Source: JBBRZM01 sp963813635 (lineage in GTDB: Bacteria > Actinomycetota > Acidimicrobiia > IMCC26256 > JBBRZM01). Taken from it: 64,000 nt of DNA. The DNA lies in NCBI GenBank assembly GCA_963813635.1, contig CAWEZO010000011.1, positions 620,001-684,000 on the forward strand. The letters run 5' to 3'. Made by a program: the position numbers and the translations under genes. Shown one piece after another: positions 36,790-47,489 of the stretch. Numbering within the stretch: the stretch's first letter is position 1; every line of letters starts with the position of its first letter. Below the pieces are notes generated by a model. That model worked only from the letters and a program-made list of their open reading frames with translations, did no database searches and was not told the origin of the DNA.

Positions 36790-37668
36790 ATGCGTCTCGA
36801 CCTGCCGACGGTGCTCCTGCAGTGGGCGACCGGCGGGCTCCTGTTCCTGTGGGTCACGACCCGTCGGCGCGAAGTCGGTCTGGGATACGGCTGGTTGCTG
36901 CGCAGCTCGTACGGCGCGCTCGCGCTGATCGGACTGGTAGCCGGGCTCGCGGCCCACGATCACGGTGCCGGCGCGACGCTGCGTAACTTCGGCAACGCGG
37001 GAGTGGTGCTCGGCGCGGGTACCGCGCTCGCGGTCTCGGTCGTGCTGCGGTCGGCCGGTGTGTCGGGCCAGCGGGCGCGGCGCGCGGCAAAGGCGCAACG
37101 GGTCGCCGCGATGACGCAGCGCGAGCCGAACGCCGTCGATGCGGAATCGCCGGCCGACGGCGCGCGAGCGACGGAGTTTCCACCCGCGCTCGACCTGCTC
37201 GCACCGACAGTGGGCCTGGCCGGGATCCTCGGCGCCGCGTCAGTCGCCGGCGGCCCGTATGGCCAGAGCGCGCTGCGACTCGTCATCGGCGCGCTGTTCC
37301 TGGGCGTGATCAGCGACGCCATGCTCCTGGGCCACTGGTACCTGGTGCAACCCGGTCTCGGCCGTGAGCCGCTCAAGGAGCTCGTGCGGCTGGTCGGGTG
37401 GATCTGGCCGTTCGAAGTCGCCGCGTTCCTGTGGCCGATCGGCATGCTCCAAGTGCTCAGCGGGTCGATCAGCGACGGGTATCACGGATTGCTCGGCTAC
37501 ACGTGGGTGGTGTGCGCGTTGACCACCATCGCGCTCGTCGGCGTCACGTGGCTTGCGTTACGAGAGCGCTACTACTCCGCAGTGATGGCGGCGACAGGCT
37601 TGCTGTACCTCGCGATCCTCACCGCCTTCGGCACCGATCTCGTTGCGCGCGCGGTGCTTGCGAGCTGA
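36790..37668 (+). CDS. Uncharacterised integral membrane protein
   Basis: 292 residues with about eight hydrophobic segments (for example WATGGLLFLWVTT, GALALIGLVAGLAA, LVIGALFLGVISDAMLLGHWYLV, WPFEVAAFLWPIGMLQVLSG, TTIALVGVTWLAL) and one cytoplasmic charged loop at about 95-125. Conserved-looking GHWYLVQPGLGREPLKELV sits between membrane segments. I do not recognise the family. Converges with the membrane protein gene on the opposite strand. Confidence 0.65.
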   Translation: MRLDLPTVLLQWATGGLLFLWVTTRRREVGLGYGWLLRSSYGALALIGLVAGLAAHDHGAGATLRNFGNAGVVLGAGTALAVSVVLRSAGVSGQRARRAAKAQRVAAMTQREPNAVDAESPADGARATEFPPALDLLAPTVGLAGILGAASVAGGPYGQSALRLVIGALFLGVISDAMLLGHWYLVQPGLGREPLKELVRLVGWIWPFEVAAFLWPIGMLQVLSGSISDGYHGLLGYTWVVCALTTIALVGVTWLALRERYYSAVMAATGLLYLAILTAFGTDLVARAVLAS

Positions 37669-37670
37669 GG

Positions 37671-39362
37671 TCAACCGCGCGGGGCGAGCGGGTGATTGCC
37701 GCGCGCGACGTATGCCTCGAAGCCGCCGGCAGACGCGATGCGCCGCCAGGCCGGATCTCTACGCAACAACGCGGTCTGCGCAGGTCCGACGACCGTGACC
37801 GTCCGCGTGACGCGTTCGTGATGCCGCACGAGTTGCGGCCCCAGCAACCAGCCCCACGTCGGCTCCACCACGATCGGGGTGCCGTGCCGATCGAGTTGGA
37901 GGAGCAGCCCCGCGACCACATCCAACGGCGCGCCGTCGGCCATCGCCACCAGCACGTGCCCGTTGCCGGTTCCGTGCAATGCGTGCTCGACGCGCGGGCT
38001 CAAGTCGGCGACCGATGCCGAAGTGCCGACCGGTCGGGTCTCGATCCGAGTTGCCGCGCGCACGTTGACGATCGTGAGCAGGGCGAGGACGGCTGCCGCG
38101 CCCGCAGCTGCCAGTCGGAGCCCGGTTCGGCGCCGAGGCCGATCGACCCGGTCGGTGACCGTGGCAGCTCGCGTCAGCAATGCGGCAATCAAGGTGGAGC
38201 CGAACGCGATCCACGCGACGAGACCGATGACCGCGATCCAACGCACGAGATACCTGTGCGTCGCATCGCTCACATCGTCGCTGACGCGCGTCACGGCCAG
38301 CGCGCTCACCGGTATCAAGGCACCGACGATCGCGAGGAGGCGCAGTGACGCGCTGAGCCGGTACCTCCACGCGACAACGGCAGCGACGGCCAACGCGCCG
38401 AGCGTGACGACACCGCCCGCGAGGTCGGGGCTCGCAACGCCCGTGTGTGCGGTCACGACCTGGTGTGGGAGCACACCCAACTGGCGAACGGTGATCCCGA
38501 GCGCGGACGCGTACGAGCGGGACGGCCGCAGGTCGCGTACGTACCGCCAGAGGTCGCCGAGATTTCCCGGTTGACCGGTGAGCTGCTGCCATACCGGCAG
38601 GGCCCACAGCACGGCGACGACGGCGGCGGAGATCGCGAGCGCGACGCCGAGCCGCCGTCCGGAGAACGGACGCCCTGCCGGTCGCAACATCTGCACGGTG
38701 AGCAACACGGCGGTGACGCCGAAGGCGATGACGACCGGGCCGACGTAGCCGACGTGTGATTGCACCACGAACGACCCGACGCCGAACGCGACCGGCAGCG
38801 CCCATGCATCGCCACACGTCGTGCTCCACAACAACACGATGAGCAGGGCAAACGGCAACAACGTCACGTGCGGCGTCCACGGCCGGTAGAGCATCACCGG
38901 GCCGACCGCGAAACAGAACAAGGCAAGCAGTACCGACGTGTATGCGACCAGCGCGCGCCCACCCCGGCGTGCGGCGAGCACGATGATGCCGGCGAGCGAC
39001 GCCGCGTTGATCAGCAACGCGCCGATATCGAGTGCGACCGATCGACTTCGCAACAGCCAGTACAGCGGTGCGAGCAGATAGAAGAGCGCCGGGCCCGGGT
39101 GGCGCCAGTGGAAGCGCGAGTACGCGCCGGTGAGCACCGCGTGGCGACCGATCTCGCGTACTTGGAGCTCGGTGAGCGCGATGTCGTCTGTGGGCACGAG
39201 GTTGTTCCATCCGCGGACGATGAGGACGACCGCGGCGACAACGAGCGGCGCGATGACCACGACGATTGCGAGCGCCGTCCACGAACGCGAGCGCTCGGTC
39301 TGCGACGTGTCGACAACAACCTCGGGCGGCGTCTCGGAGACTGAGTCGAGCACTGAAGTCAT
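37671..39362 (-). CDS. GT-C-like multispanning membrane protein (paralogue of the protein at 42924-44600)
   Basis: 563 residues with about 11 membrane segments and a soluble C-terminal domain of about 110 residues. Its first periplasmic loop reads TDDIALTELQVREIGRHAVLTGAYSRF and then WRHPGPALFYLLAPLY; the protein at 42924 reads SGDRALIEMYTRDIGHHAVLLGPYSRF and WHHPGPALYELLVLPY at the same place, so the two are paralogues. The acidic first loop (TDDIALTEL) and topology resemble GT-C glycosyltransferases of the GT39/83 kind, without a decisive motif. It lies behind metH on the same strand. Confidence 0.6.
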   Translation of the reverse strand: MTSVLDSVSETPPEVVVDTSQTERSRSWTALAIVVVIAPLVVAAVVLIVRGWNNLVPTDDIALTELQVREIGRHAVLTGAYSRFHWRHPGPALFYLLAPLYWLLRSRSVALDIGALLINAASLAGIIVLAARRGGRALVAYTSVLLALFCFAVGPVMLYRPWTPHVTLLPFALLIVLLWSTTCGDAWALPVAFGVGSFVVQSHVGYVGPVVIAFGVTAVLLTVQMLRPAGRPFSGRRLGVALAISAAVVAVLWALPVWQQLTGQPGNLGDLWRYVRDLRPSRSYASALGITVRQLGVLPHQVVTAHTGVASPDLAGGVVTLGALAVAAVVAWRYRLSASLRLLAIVGALIPVSALAVTRVSDDVSDATHRYLVRWIAVIGLVAWIAFGSTLIAALLTRAATVTDRVDRPRRRTGLRLAAAGAAAVLALLTIVNVRAATRIETRPVGTSASVADLSPRVEHALHGTGNGHVLVAMADGAPLDVVAGLLLQLDRHGTPIVVEPTWGWLLGPQLVRHHERVTRTVTVVGPAQTALLRRDPAWRRIASAGGFEAYVARGNHPLAPRG

Positions 39363-39381
39363 GTGGTGCGCGGCTCCATTG

Positions 39382-42300
39382 CTACGCGATGAAGTACTTC
39401 GCCTCGGGATGGGGGACGATGATCGCGGACGTGCTCTGCTCGGGCTCGAGTTGGAACTCTTCGGTCAGCTTCACACCGATGCTGCCGAGGTCGAGGAGCT
39501 CGTCGAGCTTGGCCTGGTCTTCGAGCTCCGGGCACGCGGGATAGCCCCACGAGTAGCGCGACCCGCGGTACTGCTGACGGAAGAGTCCCGCCAGCGACGG
39601 CCCGTCCTCGTCGGCGAAGCCCCACTCCTCGCGGATGCGTCGATGCCACAGCTCCGCGAGCGCCTCGGTCATCTCCACCGACAGCCCGTGGACCAGCAGG
39701 TACTCCTGGTACCGGTCTGCGGCGAACAGCTCCTGCTCGCGTTCGGTCGCGGCCGAACCCATCGTCACCACATGGAACCCCGCGTAGTCGGCCTCGCCGG
39801 ACTCGACCGACCGGAAGAAGTCGGCGATGCAGAGATGGCGATCCTTGCGCTGGCGGGGAAACTGGAAGCGCAGCCGTTCGGTCGTGCGTGCGTCGTCGGT
39901 CCACACGACCAGGTCGTTGCCCTCGGAGTTGACCGGGAAGTACCCCCATGCCACTGCGGGCACGAGCCAGCCCTCGGCCTTCGCCTTGTTGAGCTCGGCT
40001 CGCAACGTCGGACGGATCCGCGCCTTGAACTCGTCGTCCTTCTCGTTTTGGTCCTTGAGCGGCCGGAACTGCCACTGGTTGCGGAACAGCGCGGTCTCGT
40101 TGATGTAGCCGGCGATCTCGTCGAGCGACATGCCCTTCGCGACACGTGTGCCGAGGAGCGGCGGCTCGAAGACCTTGACGTCGGTCGCGACGTCGGAGCC
40201 GGTGGCGACCTCGACGGTGCCCGCGGCTTCGGCGGCGCGCTCCGCGGCTTCACGCTCCGACTTTCGCGGCGGAAGATCGCGACCGCCCTGGGCCCGGCCG
40301 AAGTCGGGATCGAGCGTGCCGGTGCGCTTGCCCTCCATCAGCGTGTCCATCATGTGCAGACCCTCGAACGCGTCCTTGCCGTAGAACAGGCGTCCCTCGT
40401 AGAGGCCGCGCAGGTCGCGTTCGACGTAGTTGCGCGTCAGTGCGGCACCACCGAGCACGACCGGGATCCTCGCCAGGCCCTGGCTGTTCATCTCCTGCAG
40501 GTTCTCGCGCATGATCAGGGTGCTCTTGACCAACAGGCCGCTCATCCCGATCACGTCGGCATCGACCTCCTCGGCCTTGGCGACGAAGTCGTGCAGCGGC
40601 GCCTTGATGCCGATGTTGTGCACCTCGTAGCCGTTGTTGGTGAGGATGATGTCGACGAGGTTCTTGCCGATGTCGTGCACGTCGCCCTTGACCGTGCCGA
40701 TCACCATGCACCCTTTTCCGCCCGCGTCGGCCTTCTCCATGTGGGGCTCGAGGTAGCCGACCGCGGCCTTCATCGTCTCCGCGCTCTGTAACACGAACGG
40801 AAGCTGCATCTCGCCGCTCGCGAAGAGATCACCGACGACGCGCATGCCGTCGAGCAGCACGTCGTTGACGATCTCGAGCGCGGGTCGCGTCCGGAGTTGC
40901 TCCTCGAGATCGACCTCGAGGCCGTCGCGTTGACCGTCGATGATGCGATGCTTCAGACGTTCCTCGACCGGCCAGCCGGAGCGGTCCTCCTGCTCGAGCC
41001 GGCCCGCGTCGACATCGGAGAACAGGTCGAGCAGCACCGACAGCGGGTCGTAGTCGTCACGGCGCCGGTCGTAGATCAGATCGAGGCTGACCTCGCGCAC
41101 GTGCTCGTCGATCTTGTGCATCGGCATGATCCGCGCCCGCGTGCACGATCGCCGCGTCGAGCCCCACCTCGCGGCACTCGTGGAGGAACACGCTGTTGAT
41201 GACGTGTCGCAGCGCGGGCTTGAGACCGAAGCTGACGTTGGACAGGCCGAGAATCGTGGACACGCCCGGCAGCTCCGCCTTGATCGCCTTGATCGCGTCC
41301 ATCGTCTCGATGCCGTCGTGGCGTAGATCCTCCTGGCCCGAACCGAGTGGGAACGTGAGCGCGTCGAAGATGAGGTCGGTGGGCTCCATGCCGTACTGCT
41401 CGGTCGCGAGCTCGTAGATGCGCTTCGCCACCCGCAGCTTCCATTCCGCGGTGCGGGCCTGGCCCTCCTCGTCGATCGTGAGACAGATGACGGCAGCGCC
41501 GTACTCACGGGCGAGCGAGAACACGCGATCGAACCGCGAGCCGGGAGCGAACCCGTCCTCGAGGTTGGCCGAGTTGAGGATGGCCTTGCCGCCCGAGTGC
41601 TGGAGGCCGGCTTCGACCACCAACGGCTCGGTGGAGTCGAAGACCAGGGGTAGTGACGCCTGCGTGGCGAAGCGGCTCGCGATCTCGTCCATGTCGGTGA
41701 CGCCGTCGCGCCCCACGTAGTCGACGCAGACGTCGAGCACGTGCGCGCCTTCCTTCACTTGGTCGCGCGCCATCTGTAGGCACGCATCCCAGTCGGCGTC
41801 GAGCATCGCGTCGCGAAACTTTCGCGAGCCGTTCGCGTTGGTGCGTTCGCCGACCGCGAGGAACGCGAGCTCCTGGTGGAACGGCACGTGGGTGTAGATC
41901 GACGAGCAGCCGGGCTCGAACTCCGGCTCGCGCGCGACCGGCGCGCGTTGACCGATGCGCTCGACGACCTGGCGCAGGTGCTCGGGCGTCGTGCCACAGC
42001 AGCCGCCGACGATGTTGAGGCCGAACTCCGTGACAAAGCGCTCGTGCGCGTCGGCCAGTGCCTCCGGCGTGAGGTCGTAATGGGTGCGGCCCTCGACGAT
42101 CGACGGCAGTCCGGCGTTGGGCAGGCACGAGAGAAATGTGCGCGCGTGCTGGGAGAGGTACCGGAGATGCTCCGTCATCTCGCCGGGCCCGGTCGCACAA
42201 TTGAGGCCGACCACGTCGGGCCGCATCGCCTCGAGCGCCGTGAGCGCCGCGCCGATCTCGGAGCCCACCAGCATCCGACCTGTGGTCTCCATCGTGACCT

Positions 42301-42868
42301 GGATGATCACCGGCACGTCGATACCGGTGCTCGCCATCGCGCGGCGGCACGCGACCAGCGCAGCCTTCCCCTGGAGCAGGTCTTGCACCGTCTCGATGAG
42401 CAGCACGTCGACCCCACCGTGGAGGAGGCCTTCGACCTGCGGCACGTACGCGTCGCGGAGGTCCGCGAAGCCGATGTGCCCGAGCGACGGGAGCTTCGTG
42501 CCCGGTCCGATCGAGCCGATGACCCAGCGGGGCCGGTCGGGAGTGGAGAAATCGTGCGCGACCTCCTTGGCGAGACGCGCCGCCACCTCGTTCATCTCGA
42601 CCGTCTTCTCCGCGATGTCGTACTCGGTGAGCACCACCGGGAACGAGCCGAAGGTCGCGGTCTCCACCGCGTCGACGCCGACCTCGAAGTATCCGGCGTG
42701 CAGGTCGCGGATCACGTCGGGTCGCGTGAGCACCAGGTGCTCGTTGCAGCCTTCGAGGGCAGGGCCACCGAAGTCGTCGGGCCCGAGGTCGCGCGCTTGC
42801 ACGCCGGTGCCGAAAGCGCCGTCGAAGAACAGCACGCGCTCGCGTAGGGCCTCGAGAAAGCTCGACAT
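39382..42868 (-). CDS. metH: Cobalamin-dependent methionine synthase, frameshift near 41133
   Basis: Complete MetH module order. The homocysteine domain has FDGAFGTGVQ and the zinc-site CCGT in NIVGGCCGTTPEHL; the folate domain has IYTHVPFHQELAFLAVGERTNANGSRKF; after a break near 41133 the cap and B12 domain follow with VKGDVHDIGKNLVDIIL (B12-ligand His); the reactivation domain ends with RYSWGYPACPELEDQ. About 1160 residues. It makes methionine from homocysteine and methyl-tetrahydrofolate. Cobalamin use in this organism is supported by the adenosyltransferase at 48514. The start has a leaderless-type promoter; no riboswitch fits in the 55-nt gap. Confidence 0.92.
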
Positions 42869-42877
42869 GATGACCCC

Positions 42878-42883
42878 AGGGTA
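42878..42883 (-). promoter_or_regulatory. -10 box TACCCT of metH, 9 nt before the start
   Basis: TACCCT on the minus strand, exactly 9 nt, then ATG 42868. The decaprenyl-phosphate phosphoribosyltransferase gene has the identical hexamer and gap. Confidence 0.5.
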
Positions 42884-42923
42884 CCGGAGCCCACCCCGCG
42901 CTCTCTCATGGGTTTTGCGCCGT

Positions 42924-44600
42924 TCAGCGGGTTGCGGCCGGTCCCGGCGACTCGAAGACGGAGGTGTCGTGCGAACGCGCGATCAGCGTCGCGTCCGCAG
43001 GGAGATGGGTGCCGCGGGCGTCGAGGTCGGCGACGACGGTGAGCCGGGTGCGGGACCGCTGCCAATTGCGCACCCGTCGTGCGCCGTACGCGATCTCCTG
43101 GCGGGGCTCGAACTTCACGCGGACGCCGTGCTTCTCGAGTTGCAGCGCGAGGCCCGAGCCCGCGTCGATCGACAGCAGGCCGCCGCCCGCGCCGATGACG
43201 ACGGGCTGCGCGCCGGGTGCTTTCACCGCGCGCAGCACCTTCGGTGCCAGCGTGCGGACGCGAGCCGCGGCGACTGGATCGGGTGGATCAGCCATCGCCG
43301 AGTTGACCGTCAGCACCCCGCCGAGAACGGCGACGAGCACGACCCCGATGCCGACGGCGAGCGCACGCCGGGCGCGCACGAAATCGACCTGCGCCAGCGC
43401 GTCGAGCGCGACCCAACCCGCGAATACCCAGATCCCGAAGCCGACGAACGTGACCCAGCGCACGAGGTATTCAGCGGGCAGGCCGTCGAGGCGGCTGATC
43501 GACAGGACGGCAAATCCGAGCGCGCTGCCCACCAGCGCGCCGAGGAGGATCTGTGCGCGTCGCCGGCGCACGACGGCCGCGACCATGGCGATGACATACG
43601 CGCCGATGGTCCACGCGCCCGGCCAGCGGGGCAGGACCGTGAAGAGGAACCGCGTCGGCTCCGCGCCGAGATTCCGTCCGGTGATCCATCCGACCTCGGT
43701 GAGCGTCACGTCGGTCACGGTGTTGGCGGGCTGCTCGGGATTGGCGCGTGCCGCGTACTCGCGCATCAACGTGACGTTGCCCGGGTGGTGGGTCAGCTGT
43801 TCGATGATCGGCGGGAGCCAGAGCACGAAGCCCACGAGCAGCGTGACTCCGATGACGCGGGGGAGCACGCGCCGCCACCGCCGGCGCTGCTCGGCGTCGT
43901 TCCGCGCCGCCACGACGTGCACCACGAGGAGGATGCCCGCGACACCGAACAAGCCCGTGATGGTGAGGAGCGAGCCGATGTGCGACTGCACCGCGAACGT
44001 GGCAGTGACGACCGCCCACGGCAGCGCCCACACGTCTCCCATCGCGACCGACCAGAGGAGCAGCAGCAGCAAGCTGAGGGGGAGCACCGGCGGGAACGGA
44101 TTGAACGGGTCGGTCAGCTGCTGCGGGCCCAGTGCGTGCAGGAACAGGCCGAGCACGATCAGGGTCCAGATCAGCAACGTGCGCCCGCCGCGGCGATAGG
44201 CGACCAGCGCGATACCGCCCGCCGCGATCGCGTTGATGAGCACGACGCCGAACATCAGCCCGAGACCGTTGCTCCCGGTCAACCGGTACGGAAGGACGAG
44301 CAGCTCGTACAGCGCAGGCCCAGGGTGGTGCCAGCCGAAACGCGAGTAGGGGCCGAGGAGCACCGCGTGGTGGCCGATGTCGCGCGTGTACATCTCGATG
44401 AGCGCGCGGTCACCCGAGGGGTACCAGCGGGTCTGTGTAAAGCACCAGACCATCGCGACGACGAACGGCGTCGCCATGAACAGCACCGCGATGGCAGCGA
44501 GCGGGTCGCGGCGGTACCAGCGGCGCGGCGCCGGCGGTTGGGCCACGGGCGCGTCAGGCGCGCCCGCCGTCATCGGCGGCCGCTCAGAGGTGCTGGTCAT
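42924..44600 (-). CDS. GT-C-like multispanning membrane protein (paralogue of the protein at 37671-39362)
   Basis: 558 residues, about 11 membrane segments, an N-terminal Pro-rich cytosolic tail of 30 residues and a soluble C-terminal domain. Shares with its paralogue the loop DIGHHAVLLGPYSRFGWHHP, the MGDVWALPWAVVTATFAVQSH region and the LVRWVTFVGF segment. Probable envelope glycosyltransferase or related carrier-dependent enzyme; donor unknown. Lies 12 nt downstream of the HAD phosphatase and 55 nt upstream of metH. Confidence 0.6.
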   Translation of the reverse strand: MTSTSERPPMTAGAPDAPVAQPPAPRRWYRRDPLAAIAVLFMATPFVVAMVWCFTQTRWYPSGDRALIEMYTRDIGHHAVLLGPYSRFGWHHPGPALYELLVLPYRLTGSNGLGLMFGVVLINAIAAGGIALVAYRRGGRTLLIWTLIVLGLFLHALGPQQLTDPFNPFPPVLPLSLLLLLLWSVAMGDVWALPWAVVTATFAVQSHIGSLLTITGLFGVAGILLVVHVVAARNDAEQRRRWRRVLPRVIGVTLLVGFVLWLPPIIEQLTHHPGNVTLMREYAARANPEQPANTVTDVTLTEVGWITGRNLGAEPTRFLFTVLPRWPGAWTIGAYVIAMVAAVVRRRRAQILLGALVGSALGFAVLSISRLDGLPAEYLVRWVTFVGFGIWVFAGWVALDALAQVDFVRARRALAVGIGVVLVAVLGGVLTVNSAMADPPDPVAAARVRTLAPKVLRAVKAPGAQPVVIGAGGGLLSIDAGSGLALQLEKHGVRVKFEPRQEIAYGARRVRNWQRSRTRLTVVADLDARGTHLPADATLIARSHDTSVFESPGPAATR

Positions 44601-44612
44601 CGATCGGGTGCT

Positions 44613-45250
44613 TCAGCTCCATCGCGACGGCCAGCGTCGCACACGGCGGCCGACGCGGATGGATTGGTCGGCCCGCTCGAAGAGCTCGCGGTCGCCGCTG
44701 CTGTCCCCGTACGCCCAGACGTACGCGTCCGAGCCGGTCCCGGCCAACCAATCGTCGAGCCGGCGGGCCTTCTCTGCCCGCCGGACGTTGGCGCCGCGCA
44801 GCTCGCCGGTGAGCCGGCCGTCGTCACCGACAGCGAGCTCGGTTGCAAGGACCGCATCGAATCCGAGATGCTCCGCGATCGGATCGAGGTATGAACGCAA
44901 CGACGCGGACACGATCACCAGCTCGTGGCCCTGGTCGCGGTGCCAGGCGGCTCGCTCCACGGCCTCGCCGCGCAAGTACCTGGCGATGACGATCGCGGCG
45001 AAATCGCGTGCCTGTTGCTCGAAGCCGCGCCACGTCGTACCCTGCGAACACTCGCCGCAGCAGCGCTGCCTTCGCCGCGTTGCGCTCGTCGTCACGCAGC
45101 GCTGCCAATGCGATCCGGGGCGCCGTCGCGCTCACCACCGCGTGCCAGCGTGCCGTTACCCACGGCGTAGCGAAGGAACGGAAGGACGTTGTCACGTGTC
45201 GACAACGTGCCGTCAAAGTCCCAAGCAGTGACGACTCGCGTGGCACCCAT
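44613..45250 (-). CDS. HAD-IB family phosphatase, frameshifts near 45140 and 45035
   Basis: The nucleophile motif is AWDFDGTLSTRDN just after the start at ATG 45250 (an ATG at 45259 is also possible). Across two breaks the chain continues TAPRIALAALRDDERNAAKAALLRRVFAGYDV and then FEQQARDF, with motif II VIVSASLRSYL and motif III/IV AYGDSSGDRELF. About 210 residues. This is the SerB-like subfamily that includes lysophosphatidate or polyprenyl-linked phosphatases and the HAD-IB proteins next to DprE genes. A role after decaprenyl-phosphoryl-sugar synthesis is possible but not shown. Confidence 0.75.
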
Positions 45251-45260
45251 GACCCTCATC

Positions 45261-45318
45261 ACAATTCTTGCGTCAGCAGCCGGGATGTCATCCCGGATTG
45301 CGACGCAAGAATGATTGT
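45261..45318. repeat. Nested palindrome between dprE2 and the HAD gene
   Basis: Outer arms ATTCTTGCGTC (45264-45274) and GACGCAAGAAT (45302-45312) are perfect 11-bp inverted repeats; three more pairs follow after a 3-nt bulge (45261-45263 with 45316-45318). Inside them sits CCGGGATG T CATCCCGG (45280-45296), an 8-bp perfect palindrome around one base. The whole could form a long stem with an apical cruciform. It is AT-containing and unlike the flanking genes. It may be a terminator for the dprE2 mRNA, a regulator site for the downstream gene or a REP-like element. Confidence 0.7.
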
Positions 45319-45335
45319 GTGCGGTGGGCGACGCG

Positions 45336-46097
45336 TCACACTGGGAGCTTGCGGAAGATGCGGCGGGGGACGTGGCGGAGGACCGACATGACATAGCGCA
45401 AAGCGGGCGGCACCCAGATCATCTCGCTGCCCCGTTCCAGTCCGCGAACGATCGCCGCGGCCACGGCTTCTGGCGTCGTGGAGAGCGGCGCCGCCTCGAG
45501 GCCCTCGGTCATCTTGGTGTGCACGAAACCGGGCCGCACGATCATCACGTCGACGCCGGTGCCGACGAGGCGGTCGCCGAGACCCTGGAAGAACGCGTCC
45601 ATGCCGGCTTTCGACGATCCATAGACGAAGTTGGCCCGGCGCGCCCGTTCACCCGCGACCGACGACAGCACGACGATGCTGCCGTGGCCCTGCGCCTCGA
45701 GCCGGGTCGCAATCGGCACCGCAACCGACACCGCGCCGAGGTAGTTGGAGCGCACGATGTCGACTGCGGCCGAGCCCCTGTGGTCGGCCGCCGCCTGGTC
45801 ACCGAGCACGCCGAATGCAAACAGCACGAGATCGAAGTCGCCGTACCGATCGAACATCTCGTCGACGAACGCGTCGTGGGTGTCGAGCGCGGCGGCGTCG
45901 AAGTGCACCGCATCGGCTGCGGTGGCACCGAGGTCGCGCAACTCCTTCGTCGCGGTGTCGAGCTCATCGGGCCGGCGGGCCGCCAGCACGAACGTGCGGC
46001 CGCGCCGGCCCACGAGCTCGCGACACGTCGCGCGGGCGATGTCGGAGCCGCCTCCGAGCACCAGCACTGATTGCACCGAACCGAGCGCGTCCTTCAT
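45336..46097 (-). CDS. dprE2: Decaprenylphosphoryl-2-keto-ribose reductase (SDR)
   Basis: 253-residue classical SDR. Cofactor loop LVLGGGSDIARATC; FDLVLFAFGVLGDQ and IVVLSSVAGERARRANFVYGSSKAGMDAF with catalytic Ser/Tyr/Lys (YGSSK); VRPGFVHTKMT; hydrophobic C-terminal region RYVMSVLRHVPRRIFRKL. These match DprE2, which reduces the keto intermediate to decaprenyl-phosphoryl-arabinose. Adjacent dprE1 (32 nt upstream) and the UbiA-type synthase settle the assignment. Starts at ATG 46097. Confidence 0.88.
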   Translation of the reverse strand: MKDALGSVQSVLVLGGGSDIARATCRELVGRRGRTFVLAARRPDELDTATKELRDLGATAADAVHFDAAALDTHDAFVDEMFDRYGDFDLVLFAFGVLGDQAAADHRGSAAVDIVRSNYLGAVSVAVPIATRLEAQGHGSIVVLSSVAGERARRANFVYGSSKAGMDAFFQGLGDRLVGTGVDVMIVRPGFVHTKMTEGLEAAPLSTTPEAVAAAIVRGLERGSEMIWVPPALRYVMSVLRHVPRRIFRKLPV

Positions 46098-46129
46098 TCC
46101 TTGGCCCTTCGCGGTCGACAATCGTGTGA

Positions 46130-47489
46130 TTATGTCAGGCCGAGTCGCCGTGACAGGTCCGATTGCAGCACGTTGGACGGGTCGATCCGTGCTCGTAGCT
46201 CGCGGAAGCGGTCGACTTCGGGGTACATGGTCGCGAGCAGGTCCGGGCGCAGCCGCGAGTCTTTCGCCAGGTACACCCGGCCGCCGGCCTCGGCGACCAT
46301 GCCGTCGAGCTCGTCGAGCAGCGGCGCGAGGCCGCGGGCAGTGGTCGGGATGTCGAGCGCGAGCGTCCAGCCGGGGATGGGAAACGAGAGCGCGCCCGGA
46401 TTGCGGGGCCCGAACCGCTTGAGCACCGCGAGGAACGACGCGCACTGTGCGCCGCTCAGCTTCTCGACCGCGACGCCGAAGCGTCGCGTCCTCCGTATCG
46501 GGCACGACGAACTGGTACTGAAGGAAGCCACGGCTGCCGTAGAGCCGGTTCCAGCCGTCGACGCCGTCGAGTGGATGGAAGAACGCGGCGATCGACTCGA
46601 GGTGGCCGCGTTGGAAACGCGGTGCTTTGCGAAACCACATCTCGTTGAACGCCCGCACCGTGAGCCGGTTGAGCATCCCGTTCGGCACCCACGGCGGAGC
46701 CATGATCCGCGTCCGGGGGTCGAAGCGCAACGCGTGCTCACGTTGCTGCTCGGACAGCGCCTCGATCGGCGCATGATCACCTCGCGTCAACACGCCGCGA
46801 CCCAAGGCGGCGCCTTGCGCCGTGCAGTCGATCCACGCGACCGAGTACCGGTAGGCGGCGTCGCCGGTGCGCATCCGCGCCATGAGATCGTCGAGGTCGG
46901 ACGCGCGCTCCGTGTCGACGCTGACCAGCGACGTCTCGACCGGCAACAGGCGCAGGGTTGCTTCGGTGACCACGCCGGTCAGGCCCATCGCACCGGCGGT
47001 GTCCCAGAACAGCTCGGGCTCGTCGTGCGGGCTCACCTCCAGCACGCCCTTCGGCGTGTGCAGCGTGAACGCCTCGACGTGGTTCGCGAAGCTGCCGTCG
47101 ACGTGATGGTTCTTGCCGTGGATGTCGGCGGCGATCGCCCCGCCGACAGTCACGAAGCGCGTGCCCGGCGTCACCGGCACGAACCAGCCGAACGGGAGTG
47201 TCATCCGCATGATCGCGTCGAGGCTCGCGCCCGCGCTGATCCGTAACCGCCCGGTCGACACGTCGAACTCGCGAACGTCGCGCAGCCCGCGCAGATCGAT
47301 CACGGATCCGCCGGCGTTCTGCGCCGCGTCGCCGTAGCTCCGGCCCAGGCCGCGCGCGATCAGTCCGCGCCTCCCGGCGCGGTCGAGCAGCGGGTCGACC
47401 TCCGCGGACTTTCCCGGCGTTTCGACGTGCGCCGCAGTGGGCGCCGTGCGTCCCCAGCCGGTCAGCAGCTCCGATGACTCGTCAGACAT
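46130..47489 (-). CDS. dprE1: Decaprenylphosphoryl-beta-D-ribose 2-oxidase, frameshift near 46487
   Basis: FAD-linked oxidase (GlcD/alditol oxidase type). GLGRSYGDAAQN is the FAD loop and VTVGGAIAADIHGKNHHVDGSF the conserved central motif of DprE1; the break near 46487 is followed by FLAVLKRFGP, GWTLALDIP and the C-terminal RPDLLATMYPEVDRFRELR. About 453 residues. It oxidises C2 of decaprenyl-phosphoryl-ribose. The motif position normally held by the benzothiazinone-target Cys was not examined. Start ATG 47489 overlaps the upstream synthase gene by 8 nt. Confidence 0.88.

Noticed and set aside
42869..42923. Cobalamin or SAM riboswitch before metH
   Set aside because: Only 55 nt are available and no conserved B12-box or SAM-aptamer pattern is seen; the promoter is 9 nt from the start.
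42084..44894. 936-codon plus-strand frame over metH and a membrane protein
   Set aside because: Low-complexity Arg/Ser/Thr composition and no recognisable domain; the minus-strand genes explain the region.
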